Source of the DNA: an uncultured Phycisphaeraceae bacterium
GTDB taxonomy: Bacteria > Planctomycetota > Phycisphaerae > Phycisphaerales > UBA1924
DNA: 54,844 nt
Direction of reading: 5' to 3'
NCBI GenBank assembly: GCA_937899905.1
Contig: CALCCF010000113.1
Span: 1-54,844, forward strand
Shown in pieces: positions 46,220 to 54,430 of the stretch. The notes beneath the pieces are model-generated. The model had not been told where the DNA came from, ran no database searches, and was given only the letters and a program-made list of their open reading frames with translations. Both the position numbers and the translations under genes were made by a program. Position 1 is the first letter of the stretch. Each line of letters opens with the position of its first letter.

Positions 46220-46714
46220 ATGGCTTCAGCAGGCAAAGCGGGCAAGGACGGCAAGACCGGCGAACGGAACGTGACCAAGAAGGACTTGGTGGACTCGATC
46301 GTCCGCCAGACCGGTCTGGCGCGCGGCGACGTGCAGAACGTCGTGCAGAAGGTCCTAGAGGAACTCATCGACTCCGTGCGCCACGGCAAGCGGGTCGAGC
46401 TTCGCGACTTCGGCGTGTTCGAGGTGAAAGCCCGGGCCGCACGGACCGCCCAGAATCCAAAAACCATGGAGCCCGTCCCCGTGCCGCCCAAGCTCGCGGT
46501 CCGCTTCAAGGCCGGCCGGCTCATGAAGTCCGCCCTGGAGGAGCGCTCCAAGGAAGCCATGCTCTCCAACGGCTCGGTAGCGCCGGTGGTGGAGACTGCG
46601 GCTGCCTCGCCGATGCCCGACCCTTCGAGCAACGGCCACGCCCCCAAGACGCTCGATCTGCCACCGATGGTGGAGATTCCGGCTCGTGAGCCGGCGGCCG
46701 CGAGCTCGTCCTGA
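46220..46714 (+). CDS. HU/IHF-type DNA-binding protein with long tail
   Basis: A 164-residue protein. Residues about 16-112 are a bacterial HU/IHF domain: VTKKDLVDSIVRQTGLARGDVQNVVQKVLEELIDSV, RHGKRVELRDFGVFEVKARAARTAQNPKTMEPV and PPKLAVRFKAGRLMKSAL. The DNA-intercalating arm NPKT replaces the usual NP(R/K)TG region. The tail of about 50 residues is Ala/Pro/Ser-rich, longer than in ordinary HU. It compacts and bends DNA. The ATG follows AGGAG by five bases. Confidence 0.9.
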   Translation: MASAGKAGKDGKTGERNVTKKDLVDSIVRQTGLARGDVQNVVQKVLEELIDSVRHGKRVELRDFGVFEVKARAARTAQNPKTMEPVPVPPKLAVRFKAGRLMKSALEERSKEAMLSNGSVAPVVETAAASPMPDPSSNGHAPKTLDLPPMVEIPAREPAAASSS

Positions 46715-46762
46715 GCCTAAAGCTCCGATGTCCGGGCTAGCCCTGACAGGGATTCCAAGCAA

Positions 46763-46779
46763 TCTAGAATGCTTCTAGA
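46763..46779 (+). promoter_or_regulatory. TCTAGAA dyad upstream of the ferredoxin gene
   Basis: TCTAGAA (46763-46769) and TTCTAGA (46773-46779) form a perfect 7-bp inverted repeat with a 3-base centre, 64 bases before the ferredoxin start and after the HU stop. It could be an operator; the short AT-rich stem makes a terminator less likely. Confidence 0.35.
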
Positions 46780-46842
46780 CTTAGCCTGCCGCGGTAGCGC
46801 TCGTGCCTTGTGGCACCGCCGGAACGGCGACGGAGTTCATGC

Positions 46843-47106
46843 ATGCCCCACATCATTGCCGAGCCCTGTGTTGGTACGAAGGACACCTCGTGCGTCGAGG
46901 TCTGCCCCGTAGACTGCATCCATCCCGGCAAGGACGAGGGCGACTTCGAGGCCGCCGACCAGCTCTACATCGACCCGGACACCTGCATCGACTGCGGGCT
47001 GTGCGTCGACGAGTGCCCCGTTCAGGCGATCTTCCCAGAAGAGGATCTGCCCGAGCAGTGGAACAAGTTCGTCGAGATCAACCTCGATTTCTACAAGGAC
47101 AAGTAG
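46843..47106 (+). CDS. 7Fe ferredoxin (3Fe-4S/4Fe-4S)
   Basis: An 87-residue ferredoxin. The Cys pattern is C9-x7-C17-x3-C21 and C48-x2-C51-x2-C54-x3-C58. This matches Azotobacter-type FdI: C9, C17 and C58 bind the 3Fe-4S cluster and C21, C48, C51, C54 the 4Fe-4S cluster; C25 is the extra free Cys also found in that family. The segment ILPEQWNKF-type end is present as [17 protein letters not shown]. It carries low-potential electrons in the cytoplasm. The start is the ATG at 46843. Confidence 0.92.
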   Translation: MPHIIAEPCVGTKDTSCVEVCPVDCIHPGKDEGDFEAADQLYIDPDTCIDCGLCVDECPVQAIFPEEDLPEQWNKFVEINLDFYKDK

Positions 47107-47188
47107 GCCAAACGGCCGCGCCTGGGGTTCCTCCGCTGCGCCAGGCGCACCGGGCTGATGTGCCGGCGAGTCCGAAAGTGAGCCCGCG

Positions 47189-47923
47189 TTGGCCAAGCGA
47201 CCATGCGAGGTACCAGCCCGGGTTGTCCGTGAGCTGAATCGCGGCACGCGCGAGACGGCGAACCTCGCTGAAGGCCTCGCGGTCGACTTTGCCGTCCTGG
47301 CTGAGCACGCGGGCCTTTCGACACACGCCATCGGCCGCCTCGCCCAAGCCGGAGCCGACGGAGTCACCAAGCGGATGCGGCTGGCTGGAGAGTTGGTCGC
47401 GAAAGAGGAGATGACGGCGCGGTGTGCGTCGCATCCTTCAGATACCGTGCGCGGCTGGGCGTGCTTCGCAATTGGCCATGTCTCGGATTCGCTCGATCGG
47501 GCGATCGACGCTATCCGCCCGCTCGCCGACGACCGTCACTTTGGCGTGCGCGAGTGGGCGTGGCTTGGCATCCGGCCGCACGTTGCCCAGAACGTTGAGC
47601 GTGCGATCGAGTTGCTCGCGCCTTGGGCGCACGACGACAGCGAAAACACCCGACGGTTCGCGAGCGAAGCGACACGCCCTCGAGGGGTCTGGTGTGCTCA
47701 TATCGCACTGCTCAAGACCAAGCCCGCTCTGGGGCTGCCGGTGCTCGAGCCGTTGCGCGGTGATCCCACTCGCTACGTGCAGGACAGTGTGGCCAACTGG
47801 CTCAACGACGCGTCAAAGACCGAGCCGGAGTGGGTCGCCTCGCTGACCGAGGCCTGGCTAGACGCTCGGCCGGATGACCCACACACCGCTCGAATCTGTC
47901 GCCGGGCCCGCCGCTCGTTGTAG
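47189..47923 (+). CDS. HEAT-like DNA alkylation repair protein (AlkC-like)
   Basis: A 244-residue all-helical protein starting at TTG 47189. The centre and end match AlkC/AlkD-type glycosylases: VRGWACFAIGHV, FGVREWAWLGIRPHV, DDSENTRRFASEATRPRGVW, and VLEPLRGDPTRYVQDSVANWLNDASKTEPEW. The RRFASE-x-TRPR and SVANxLND signatures are those of the AlkC group, which removes 3-alkylated purines. It is shorter than the usual AlkC (about 370), so the N-terminal part may be missing or the subfamily compact. No adaptive-response gene is nearby. Confidence 0.7.
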   Translation: MAKRPCEVPARVVRELNRGTRETANLAEGLAVDFAVLAEHAGLSTHAIGRLAQAGADGVTKRMRLAGELVAKEEMTARCASHPSDTVRGWACFAIGHVSDSLDRAIDAIRPLADDRHFGVREWAWLGIRPHVAQNVERAIELLAPWAHDDSENTRRFASEATRPRGVWCAHIALLKTKPALGLPVLEPLRGDPTRYVQDSVANWLNDASKTEPEWVASLTEAWLDARPDDPHTARICRRARRSL

Positions 47924-47935
47924 GGGACAGTCTGT

Positions 47936-48511
47936 TCAGGCGGCATCGCCCTGACGCTTGAACGCGGCGCGGGCGGCCGCGTTGCGTTGGAGCTGCTTGT
48001 CGGTGCGCACGTTGTGCGGTGCTCCAGAGGGCTCGGTCCAGTCGTCCGCACGCCCGAGATCGACCGCGCTCTTCTGGACCTTGCGGTAGCCGAGCAGGCG
48101 GACGATCTCCAGCACATCGCTCCACGCTGGGAAGGTGACGTCGTTGCCCTTCTTGAACGCATCGATGGCCATCAAGAACATGAACTGCTCCTGGGTCATC
48201 TCGCCCTCTTCGGCTGAGCGATGGAAGTCGCTGAGGCGGCGACCACGCCCCCTCCGCCGCTCAAGGCCGGTCGGCGCAGCGGCGCCAGGCATGTTCCGTC
48301 GGTCCAGGCCCAGGCGGCGGTCGACGACCTCGGCCCGCCGAGGCTCGGGTGGGGCCGGTCCATCGTCATCGTGGATCGATGCATCGCTGGCCAGGGGCCC
48401 AATGGCCTCATCCAACGAGGCCGATTCGGCTTCGTTGAGCTCGTGATCGCTGTCGCTGGGCACTGGCGATCGGTTGGCGTTCGAATCGTCGTGTCGTGCG
48501 TTGCGCGGCAT
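47936..48511 (-). CDS. Conserved-looking protein of unknown function
   Basis: A 191-residue soluble protein. The first 100 residues are disordered and rich in Asp, Ser, Pro and Arg (LERRRGRGRRLSDF). The C-terminal half is ordered: MTQEQFMFLMAIDAFKKGNDVTFPAWSDVLEIVRLLGYRKVQKS, which looks like a small helical domain that could bind a PilZ-like or response partner. I know no family for it. I start at ATG 48511 (MPRNARHDD). It is convergent with the AlkC-like gene, 12 bp apart. Confidence 0.6.
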   Translation of the reverse strand: MPRNARHDDSNANRSPVPSDSDHELNEAESASLDEAIGPLASDASIHDDDGPAPPEPRRAEVVDRRLGLDRRNMPGAAAPTGLERRRGRGRRLSDFHRSAEEGEMTQEQFMFLMAIDAFKKGNDVTFPAWSDVLEIVRLLGYRKVQKSAVDLGRADDWTEPSGAPHNVRTDKQLQRNAAARAAFKRQGDAA

Positions 48512-48572
48512 GGTCGGCGTGCTCCTGGCCGCCGGCCGTGCTCGCGAGCCCGCCGCCACCGGGCGGGGGTAC

Positions 48573-48884
48573 TCAGAGCGTGTGACTCGCCGAGGCCTTA
48601 GAGGTCTTCGTCCTCCTCATCGGCGTCGTCGTCGTCGCTGGCCACGTCATCGTCATCGTCGTCGAGGAGTCGGCGTCGAAGTCCTCATCCTCCTCCTCAT
48701 CGTCGTCGTAGTCGAGGTCGTCAAAATCCTCGTCGTCGTCATCCTCGTCATAGGCGGCAAGAACCGCAGCGCCTCCGGGCGTGTGCTGGGCCCAGGGCTG
48801 TTCGGGAGTAGCGAGGATTGGGCCGGGCGCCCAGGGGGCGGGGGCCGAGATGGGCTGGAAGTCTTCGGTCGTCAGCGTGGGCAT
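48573..48884 (-). CDS. Small highly acidic protein, probable frameshift
   Basis: The frame from ATG 48884 gives 103 residues: a Pro-rich start (MPTLTTEDFQPISAPAPWAPG) followed by an Asp/Glu run (DEDDDDEDFDDLDYDDDEEE). After about residue 74 the frame changes character to Thr/Met/Arg. The neighbouring frame from about 48665 to a TAA at 48598 instead continues the acidic run (DDDDDDVASDDDDADEEDED) and ends cleanly. One base appears lost around 48661-48675, in a repetitive GAC tract. This may be a sequencing error, a true mutation or frameshifting. Function unknown; such acidic tails bind cations or basic proteins. Confidence 0.55.
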   Translation of the reverse strand: MPTLTTEDFQPISAPAPWAPGPILATPEQPWAQHTPGGAAVLAAYDEDDDDEDFDDLDYDDDEEEDEDFDADSSTTMTMTWPATTTTPMRRTKTSKASASHTL

Positions 48885-49142
48885 GTCTGGTCGTCCGCGG
48901 GGTGCCGAAGGATGGTTCCCCGGCGCCCTCGATCCGTGTGCGGGAGGGTTCGCGATCCGTCGCCGCGGGACGGTCTGCCGCGGCCCAAAACCGTGCTCGC
49001 ACCGGCTTCGCTCGCCGGGTCGCGCCGCAAGGCTACACCGCTTGCGGGCCGTGTCAACCGGGGGCGTTGTGGCTTCGCCGCGTCGCATGGATTGGATGAG
49101 CGATTGGGTGCGTTCGGCGGGCCCAAGGCTACCATCGCGTCC

Positions 49143-49796
49143 ATGTCCGATGCCGCGTCCGAAGCCGCCTCTACCGCCACTCCCAGCCCGCCGCCGCAGG
49201 CGAAGCCCGAACCTGGCTCGCCGTTCGCGCCGGGCCCGGAGCGGTTCCACCCGATCGCCGGCGGGGTGACCTGGGTCCTCCCCGGGCTGGGGCACGTGCT
49301 GCTCGGCCAACCTCGGCGTGGCGCGGCGATCGCGTTTGGTGTGCTGGGCCTCTTCTTCGGCGGGCTGCTGGTGGGCGGTATCGACACCGTCGACAGCCGC
49401 GAGGACCGATTGTGGTTCTACGTCCACGCCCTGACCGGGCCGGTCGCCTTCGGGGCCGACTGGCTGAACCAGAATCGGCACAAGGCCTGGGCTCAGGAGG
49501 TCGGCCCGATGCGCGCTGTGGAGGTCTTCCGGTCGGCCCACGCGGGCGAGGTGCGCGTCAACGAACCGCAGAACGGCCGCATGCCCTGGCCGACGCTGCA
49601 GCAGCGGCCGCAGTGGGGTGACCCCGACCAATTTACCGGGCCGCGGGGCGCGAGCAAGTCCATCGGCAAGGTCAACGAGGTTGCGCTGCTGATGTGCGCG
49701 CTGGCGGGCATGATGAACGTCGTGGCCCTGCTCGATGCCGTGTTCAATCGGCGGCGCCCAGAGTCGCAGCTGTATGGCAAGGGGGCGAGAGCATGA
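49143..49796 (+). CDS. Small membrane protein (DUF6677-like)
   Basis: A 217-residue protein. A Pro/Ala-rich lead precedes FHPIAGGVTWVLPGLGHVLLGQPRRGAAIAFGVLGLFFGGLLVGG, two membrane segments with a GLGHxxLGQxxRG motif seen in several small planctomycete membrane proteins. Further segments follow (LWFYVHALTGPVAFGADWL; VALLMCALAGMMNVVALLDAVF). It begins a tight three-gene operon: its stop overlaps the next start (ATGA). The role is unknown, probably in the cell envelope. Confidence 0.65.
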   Translation: MSDAASEAASTATPSPPPQAKPEPGSPFAPGPERFHPIAGGVTWVLPGLGHVLLGQPRRGAAIAFGVLGLFFGGLLVGGIDTVDSREDRLWFYVHALTGPVAFGADWLNQNRHKAWAQEVGPMRAVEVFRSAHAGEVRVNEPQNGRMPWPTLQQRPQWGDPDQFTGPRGASKSIGKVNEVALLMCALAGMMNVVALLDAVFNRRRPESQLYGKGARA

Positions 49797-50062
49797 CGAC
49801 GCCGACCCTCGCGTACACGCTCGCTTGGCGGCCGTTCATCGATCCGATGGATGCCCATAGCTGGTGGTTCCTGCTGATCTTCCCCGTTGCGTTCCTGATC
49901 AGCGTGGCGTGGAAGGCCGTTCGCGTCGACGACATCCGCCAGCTGCCCCGAGCGGTGGGCGTCATGACCCTGCAGGTCGTTATGGCAATGCTGGGGCTCG
50001 GTTTGGCGGCGTACATCGGCCTGATCGTGGTGCTGCCGATCCTCGCGGGGCTTTTCAGGTGA
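49793..50062 (+). CDS. Small two-segment membrane protein
   Basis: An 89-residue protein with two hydrophobic segments: SWWFLLIFPVAFLISVAW and VGVMTLQVVMAMLGLGLAAYIGLIVVLPILAG. The loop between them is basic (KAVRVDDIRQLPR). ATG 49793 overlaps the stop of the upstream gene, and the stop of this gene overlaps the GTG start of the next (GTGA). Unknown function; the coupling suggests a complex with the neighbouring membrane protein and lipoprotein. Confidence 0.65.
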   Translation: MTTPTLAYTLAWRPFIDPMDAHSWWFLLIFPVAFLISVAWKAVRVDDIRQLPRAVGVMTLQVVMAMLGLGLAAYIGLIVVLPILAGLFR

Positions 50063-50520
50063 TCGCCTTCCGCTTGGTCGCGATCGTGCTTATCGCCGCC
50101 CTGCTCGGCGGGTGTGTCACGCGGCCGACCGCGCGTGTCGAGATTGCCGAGGTCGCGGGCACGACCGAAGAAGCGGTCGTGCTCACATGTACCATCATCG
50201 CGTCGAACACGGGCGAGACCGAGCTCCCGCTCCGCATGGTCGACTACACGCTGGTGATCGACGGTCGCCGGGTGTTCCGGGGTCGGCGCAGCGCCGAGGC
50301 CACGCTGTCGCGCCAGGCCGAGCACAGCATCGAGCTGCCCGTGCCCGTGCTCTGGACCGACCTACCCGAGGGCGAGGTCGAGTTCCGCCTCGAGGGCCAA
50401 CTCGGCTACACGCTTCCGGGCATCTTTCTTGAGGCCATGTACGACGCCAGGCTGTATCGGCCGACCGTTGGCTTCGAGTACGAGGGCACGCTGGATGGCA
50501 CCGCCCTGCGCGGCGGCTGA
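50059..50520 (+). CDS. LEA2/WHy-like lipoprotein
   Basis: A 153-residue lipoprotein: signal FRLVAIVLIAALLGGC with a good lipobox. The mature part, VVLTCTIIASNTGETELPLRMVDYTLVIDGRRVFRG and LSRQAEHSIELPVPVLWTDL, matches the LEA14/WHy-type beta-sandwich, found in stress and envelope proteins. The GTG start overlaps the upstream stop. Third gene of the small envelope operon. Confidence 0.7.
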   Translation: MIAFRLVAIVLIAALLGGCVTRPTARVEIAEVAGTTEEAVVLTCTIIASNTGETELPLRMVDYTLVIDGRRVFRGRRSAEATLSRQAEHSIELPVPVLWTDLPEGEVEFRLEGQLGYTLPGIFLEAMYDARLYRPTVGFEYEGTLDGTALRGG

Positions 50521-50547
50521 CTAAGTCCGGCTTGGATCAGGCCACGC

Positions 50548-52449
50548 TCAAACGAAGTACATGCCCGCAACGTACTCGCGCACCATGCGCTGGGTCGTGA
50601 AGTGCGAGCCGTTGATGGCGATGGTGTTGGCCATGATGTCGCCCCAGGCTTCGCTCGACTCGAACGCCGGCAGGATGGCCTGGTCGAGCTTGTCGTAGAG
50701 GTCCTGCGCGTGGTTGCGGTCCTGCGTGTTCGTTGTGGGTGCCTTGCGCTTGCGGCCGGGCGCAAAGTCGTCCTTGCCGATGGCCCAGCCGGTGAGCCCC
50801 TCGACACAGCCCTCCAGCCACCAGCCATCGAGCGTGCTCAGGCTGGGCACGCCGTTGATGGCGGACTTCATGCCGCTGGTGCCGCTGGCTTCCAGCGGCG
50901 GGCGCGGCGTGTTCAGCCAGATGTCGCTGCCGGCGGTCATCAGGCCGCAGAGGTCCATGTTGTAGTTGGGCAGGTACACGATGCGCGTGTGCTTGAGCTT
51001 CTTGGCCTTGCGCAGCGTGTCGACGATCATGGCCTGCCCTGGCTCGTCCTTGGGGTGGGCCTTGCCGGCGAGCACGACCTGGATGCCGTCGTGATTCTCG
51101 GCGATTTCCTCGAGCCGCTTGGGAGTGCGCAAGAGGAGCGTCAAGCGCTTGTACGCCGTTGCGCGCCGGCCGAATCCGATCGTGAATGTATCGAGGTCGA
51201 AGTCCGCGTCGGTCAGCTCGTTCACGCGATCGATAAGGGCTACCTTCGCGCGCAGGTGGGCCTTGAGCAACAGCTTGCGATCCAGGCCGAGAGCGTTGCG
51301 CAGCTCGGTGTTGTCCTCGCGCCAGGCCGGGATGTGCTTGTCGAAGAGCTTGGCCATGTCGCCGCAGACCCACGTGTTCGCGTGGATGCCGTTGGTGACC
51401 GAGAGGATGTCGTCGCGGCCGAACATGGTGCGCGAGACCTCCGCGTGGCGGCGCGCAACCGCGTTGATGCGGCCGCTGCCCCAGAAGCCCGTCAGCGTCA
51501 TGTTGAGCGTGCCCACGGGCGGTGGGAGTTCGATGGTGCCTCCGCCGTACCGGCGGCGAGTGCGTTGGAGCACGGGTGTCGCGACCGCGGTGGCCGTCGC
51601 CGAACCGGAGTCGTTGGCTGGAGCTTCCTGCGCCGGTCGAGATTGCGTCGGGTTGGCCTGCGTGGGCGCCTCCTGCATGGCGTCCTCTGGCTCGGGGTGC
51701 AGCAGGCAGGCGATCTCCGGATCGAGGATGGCGTGGGCCATCTCCATGGGGAAGCGGTCGTGGCCTGCGGGCACCGGCGTGTGCGTGGTGAAGACGCACT
51801 TCTCCTGGACCTCCTGCAGCACGGCGGGGTCCTCGGTCTTCTTGGACAGCTTGCGCGCGGTGCTACGGACCAACTCTGGCACGAGCAGGCTCGCGTGGCC
51901 TTCATTCATATGGAAGATCTTGAGGTCGCGGCAGCCCAGCGCCTCGAGCATGCGCACGCCGCCGATGCCCAGGATGGCCTCCTGGCGCAGCCGAAGCTCG
52001 TCATCGCCGCCGTACAGCCGCTCGGTGATCGTGCGATGCGCGACCTTGTTCTGGGGCAGGTTGGTATCGAGGAAGATGACCGGCGTCTCGTGGCCGTGCC
52101 GCCTGTCCTTCACCCTGCTCATCCAAGCGCCGACGCGGACGGTGCGCCCGTCGAGCTTGACGCTGACTTCCTTGGGCAAGCGCGTCAGGTGCTTCTCGGG
52201 CTGCCACTTGATTGGCGCGTCGCTCTGGTGGCCCTTGGCGTCGAGGGTTTGCTTGAAGTAGCCGCCGCGGTGCAGCAGGCTGACGGCAACCAGCGGCACG
52301 CGCAGGTTCGTCGCCGAGCGGATGGTGTCTCCGGCCAGCACGCCCAGGCCGCCCGAGTAGGTCGGGATGCGAGCGCTCAGGGCGATCTCCATCGTGAAGT
52401 ACGCCACGCTCGGGGCGATGCCCAGGTGCTGGTTATGGCTCGGCGGCAT
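50548..52449 (-). CDS. glgP: Alpha-glucan (glycogen) phosphorylase
   Basis: A 633-residue GT35-type phosphorylase of the short bacterial form. Seen: YFTMEIALSARIPTYSGGLGVLAGD, FHMNEGHASLLVPELVR, VFTTHTPVPAGHDRF, LTGFWGSGRINAVARRHAEVSR, SVTNGIHANTWVC, TIGFGRRATAYKR, QVVLAGKAHPKDEPGQ and EASGTSGMKSAINGVPSLSTLDGWW with the PLP Lys of GMK near 525. It releases glucose-1-phosphate from glycogen with phosphate. A low-complexity Ala/Thr/Pro insert lies at about 250-300. ATG 52449 follows AAGGAAG. It is downstream of the glycogen synthase on the same strand, 82 bp apart. Confidence 0.92.
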   Translation of the reverse strand: MPPSHNQHLGIAPSVAYFTMEIALSARIPTYSGGLGVLAGDTIRSATNLRVPLVAVSLLHRGGYFKQTLDAKGHQSDAPIKWQPEKHLTRLPKEVSVKLDGRTVRVGAWMSRVKDRRHGHETPVIFLDTNLPQNKVAHRTITERLYGGDDELRLRQEAILGIGGVRMLEALGCRDLKIFHMNEGHASLLVPELVRSTARKLSKKTEDPAVLQEVQEKCVFTTHTPVPAGHDRFPMEMAHAILDPEIACLLHPEPEDAMQEAPTQANPTQSRPAQEAPANDSGSATATAVATPVLQRTRRRYGGGTIELPPPVGTLNMTLTGFWGSGRINAVARRHAEVSRTMFGRDDILSVTNGIHANTWVCGDMAKLFDKHIPAWREDNTELRNALGLDRKLLLKAHLRAKVALIDRVNELTDADFDLDTFTIGFGRRATAYKRLTLLLRTPKRLEEIAENHDGIQVVLAGKAHPKDEPGQAMIVDTLRKAKKLKHTRIVYLPNYNMDLCGLMTAGSDIWLNTPRPPLEASGTSGMKSAINGVPSLSTLDGWWLEGCVEGLTGWAIGKDDFAPGRKRKAPTTNTQDRNHAQDLYDKLDQAILPAFESSEAWGDIMANTIAINGSHFTTQRMVREYVAGMYFV

Positions 52450-52531
52450 GCGGGGCTTCCTTCCGATGGGTGTTTGACCGATAACGGGTCGGTGCTCTTT
52501 CGGTCGTGCATCTGCTCGGGCGACGGGTCGC

Positions 52532-54430
52532 CTATTCCACTTCGGCAGGTTGCGGGCCGCGGTGTAGCGCAAGCTCGTGGGCCAGGACATACGACTCGCC
52601 CATCTCGATCCAGTCGAACAGCCACGAGCGTTGTTCGGCGGCGTTGCGCACCCGCACCCGCTCACGCTGGCTGAGCTCGCAGAACTGGAGCATGCGCTGG
52701 GCGAGGGACTCCACGGCCTGCTCCGTGGTCTTGTTCTTCCGCTCCAGTACCCAGGGGGCCCAGCCGGCGGGCTGGGCGTGGCGCTCTATCACGAAATCAC
52801 CGAAGCCGGACATGTCGGTGGTGATGGCCGGCACGCCGAGTGCCAGGCATTCGAGGGGCGTGTAGCCCCAGGGCTCGTACGTGCTCGGGAAGACGCCCAG
52901 GTGGCAACCGCGGACGAATTGGTCGTACTCCATGCCCCAGAGTGGGTTGGTCGGGCTGATGAACTGGGGGTGGTAGACGATCTTGACGCGGTCGTCGGGG
53001 TCGTTGCGCAAACCAGCGGTGGTGATCTCGGTCAGGATCTCGTCGCGCGGGTCGCCCTCGAGCGTGTGGGTGATGACGCTGGGCCAGCCCTTGGTGCGGA
53101 AGGCCGCCTGCGTGCGCTTGAGCCGGAGCATCCAATACTCCTCGGCCATCGCGTCGAGCGAGACTCGGCCCTCGCTGGCGGCGGTGCGGAAGAGCTGAGC
53201 GCGCAAATCGTTTGTGATGTGCTCGCACACGTCCTCGAGCTCGTCGAGCACGGCTCGGTTCTGGAGCACGACCGGGTCGATGGAGCGCACGTCCCGGCGT
53301 GTGACGATGAACGAGACGACCGTCTGCGGGTTGTCGGTCTCGCGCAGGAGCTCGTTCAGACGCGCGTTGGCGCGGATGAAGATGTCGAAGCCCTTGTTGC
53401 GCGGCTCGTACCGGCCGCTGGTGAAGAAGTAGAGTGTGCGGTCGAGGTCGATCGGCTTGGTGGGGAAGAAGTGCCCCATCGTAAAGTGGTGGACCTTCTC
53501 CTTGAAGACCGCGTGCAACGTCTGAAATTCGTGGCCGACGCTGAGGCGGCCGATGTCCAGCCCGTTGGGGAGGATCGCGTCGGGCTTGCGGCCCAGCAGG
53601 TGCTCGCACTCGATGCCGGTGAGCGGGCTGATGGTGGTCATCACGTCGCAGTCGCGCGTGGCCAGCCGCTCGTATTCGTGGCGCGGGCGGATGCCGAAGC
53701 GGTCGGCCTCGGCGGCGGCGTTCACGCCCTCGATCGTTTCGGGCGGATCATCGCTGCTGGCGAGGTATCGGCCCAGGAGCGTGGCGTGCGTGGTGAAGAC
53801 CGTCGAAACCGGCTGGGCCTCGCGCTTCATGAGCGGGATGGCCAGGCCGCCCATCCATTCGTGGAAGTGCGCCATGACCCGGCGCTGGTGCCGGCGGGCG
53901 GGGCGCTGGTCTCGCCAGGCCTGGGCGGCGGCCCGCATGAAGTGCCGCGTGAGGTCGGCGAAGGCGATGACGTCGTCAACCATCTGGTCGTCGCTGGGCG
54001 AGCCGACGCCCTCGTTCTCCCAGAGGTAGAACTTCTCGCTGTTGATGCGCTCTTCGGGCAGGTTGATGTCGAGGAGGACCACGCGCGGGCGCCCGGGGAC
54101 GAGCCAGCGGCCGGTGTGGCAGACGATGCCGGCTTCGTCCAGAGCGGCGACGGCGCGGGCCAGCCAGCCGGTGGGGCGGCGGGGCTCCATTTCCAGAGCG
54201 GCCTGATCGGGGACGTACGGGCCGACCATCAGGTAGCGATCGTCCCAGTGGTCGACCATGGTGGCGGCCTTGGACCGCAGGACTTGGTAGATTCCGCCAA
54301 TCGGGTTGCAGACCTCGAAGCCGACCTCGACGAGCAGCGCGCCGGGCATGCCGCGGCCGCCGGGAAGCACCGTTCTCTCCAGGTCGTTGTCGTTCCGGGT
54401 GGGAACCACGTCGCTCTCCGTACGAGGCAT
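52532..54430 (-). CDS. Glycogen synthase, eukaryote-type (GT3)
   Basis: A 632-residue enzyme of the GT3 type, not the ADP-glucose GlgA type. The start EVGFEVCNPIGGIYQVLRSKA is the characteristic N-terminal motif of fungal and animal glycogen synthases. Next are MVGPY, RVVLLDINLPEERIN, HFHEWMGGLAIPLMK, VFTTHATLLGRYLA, VMTTISPLTGIECEHLLGRKPDAILPNGLDI, FFTSGRYEPRNKGFDIFIRA and the catalytic STYEPWGYTPLECLALGVPAI (E-x7-E). GT3 enzymes use UDP-glucose. ATG 54430 is the best start; a GTG at 54445 would add five residues. With the phosphorylase it makes a glycogen synthesis/degradation pair. Confidence 0.9.
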   Translation of the reverse strand: MPRTESDVVPTRNDNDLERTVLPGGRGMPGALLVEVGFEVCNPIGGIYQVLRSKAATMVDHWDDRYLMVGPYVPDQAALEMEPRRPTGWLARAVAALDEAGIVCHTGRWLVPGRPRVVLLDINLPEERINSEKFYLWENEGVGSPSDDQMVDDVIAFADLTRHFMRAAAQAWRDQRPARRHQRRVMAHFHEWMGGLAIPLMKREAQPVSTVFTTHATLLGRYLASSDDPPETIEGVNAAAEADRFGIRPRHEYERLATRDCDVMTTISPLTGIECEHLLGRKPDAILPNGLDIGRLSVGHEFQTLHAVFKEKVHHFTMGHFFPTKPIDLDRTLYFFTSGRYEPRNKGFDIFIRANARLNELLRETDNPQTVVSFIVTRRDVRSIDPVVLQNRAVLDELEDVCEHITNDLRAQLFRTAASEGRVSLDAMAEEYWMLRLKRTQAAFRTKGWPSVITHTLEGDPRDEILTEITTAGLRNDPDDRVKIVYHPQFISPTNPLWGMEYDQFVRGCHLGVFPSTYEPWGYTPLECLALGVPAITTDMSGFGDFVIERHAQPAGWAPWVLERKNKTTEQAVESLAQRMLQFCELSQRERVRVRNAAEQRSWLFDWIEMGESYVLAHELALHRGPQPAEVE

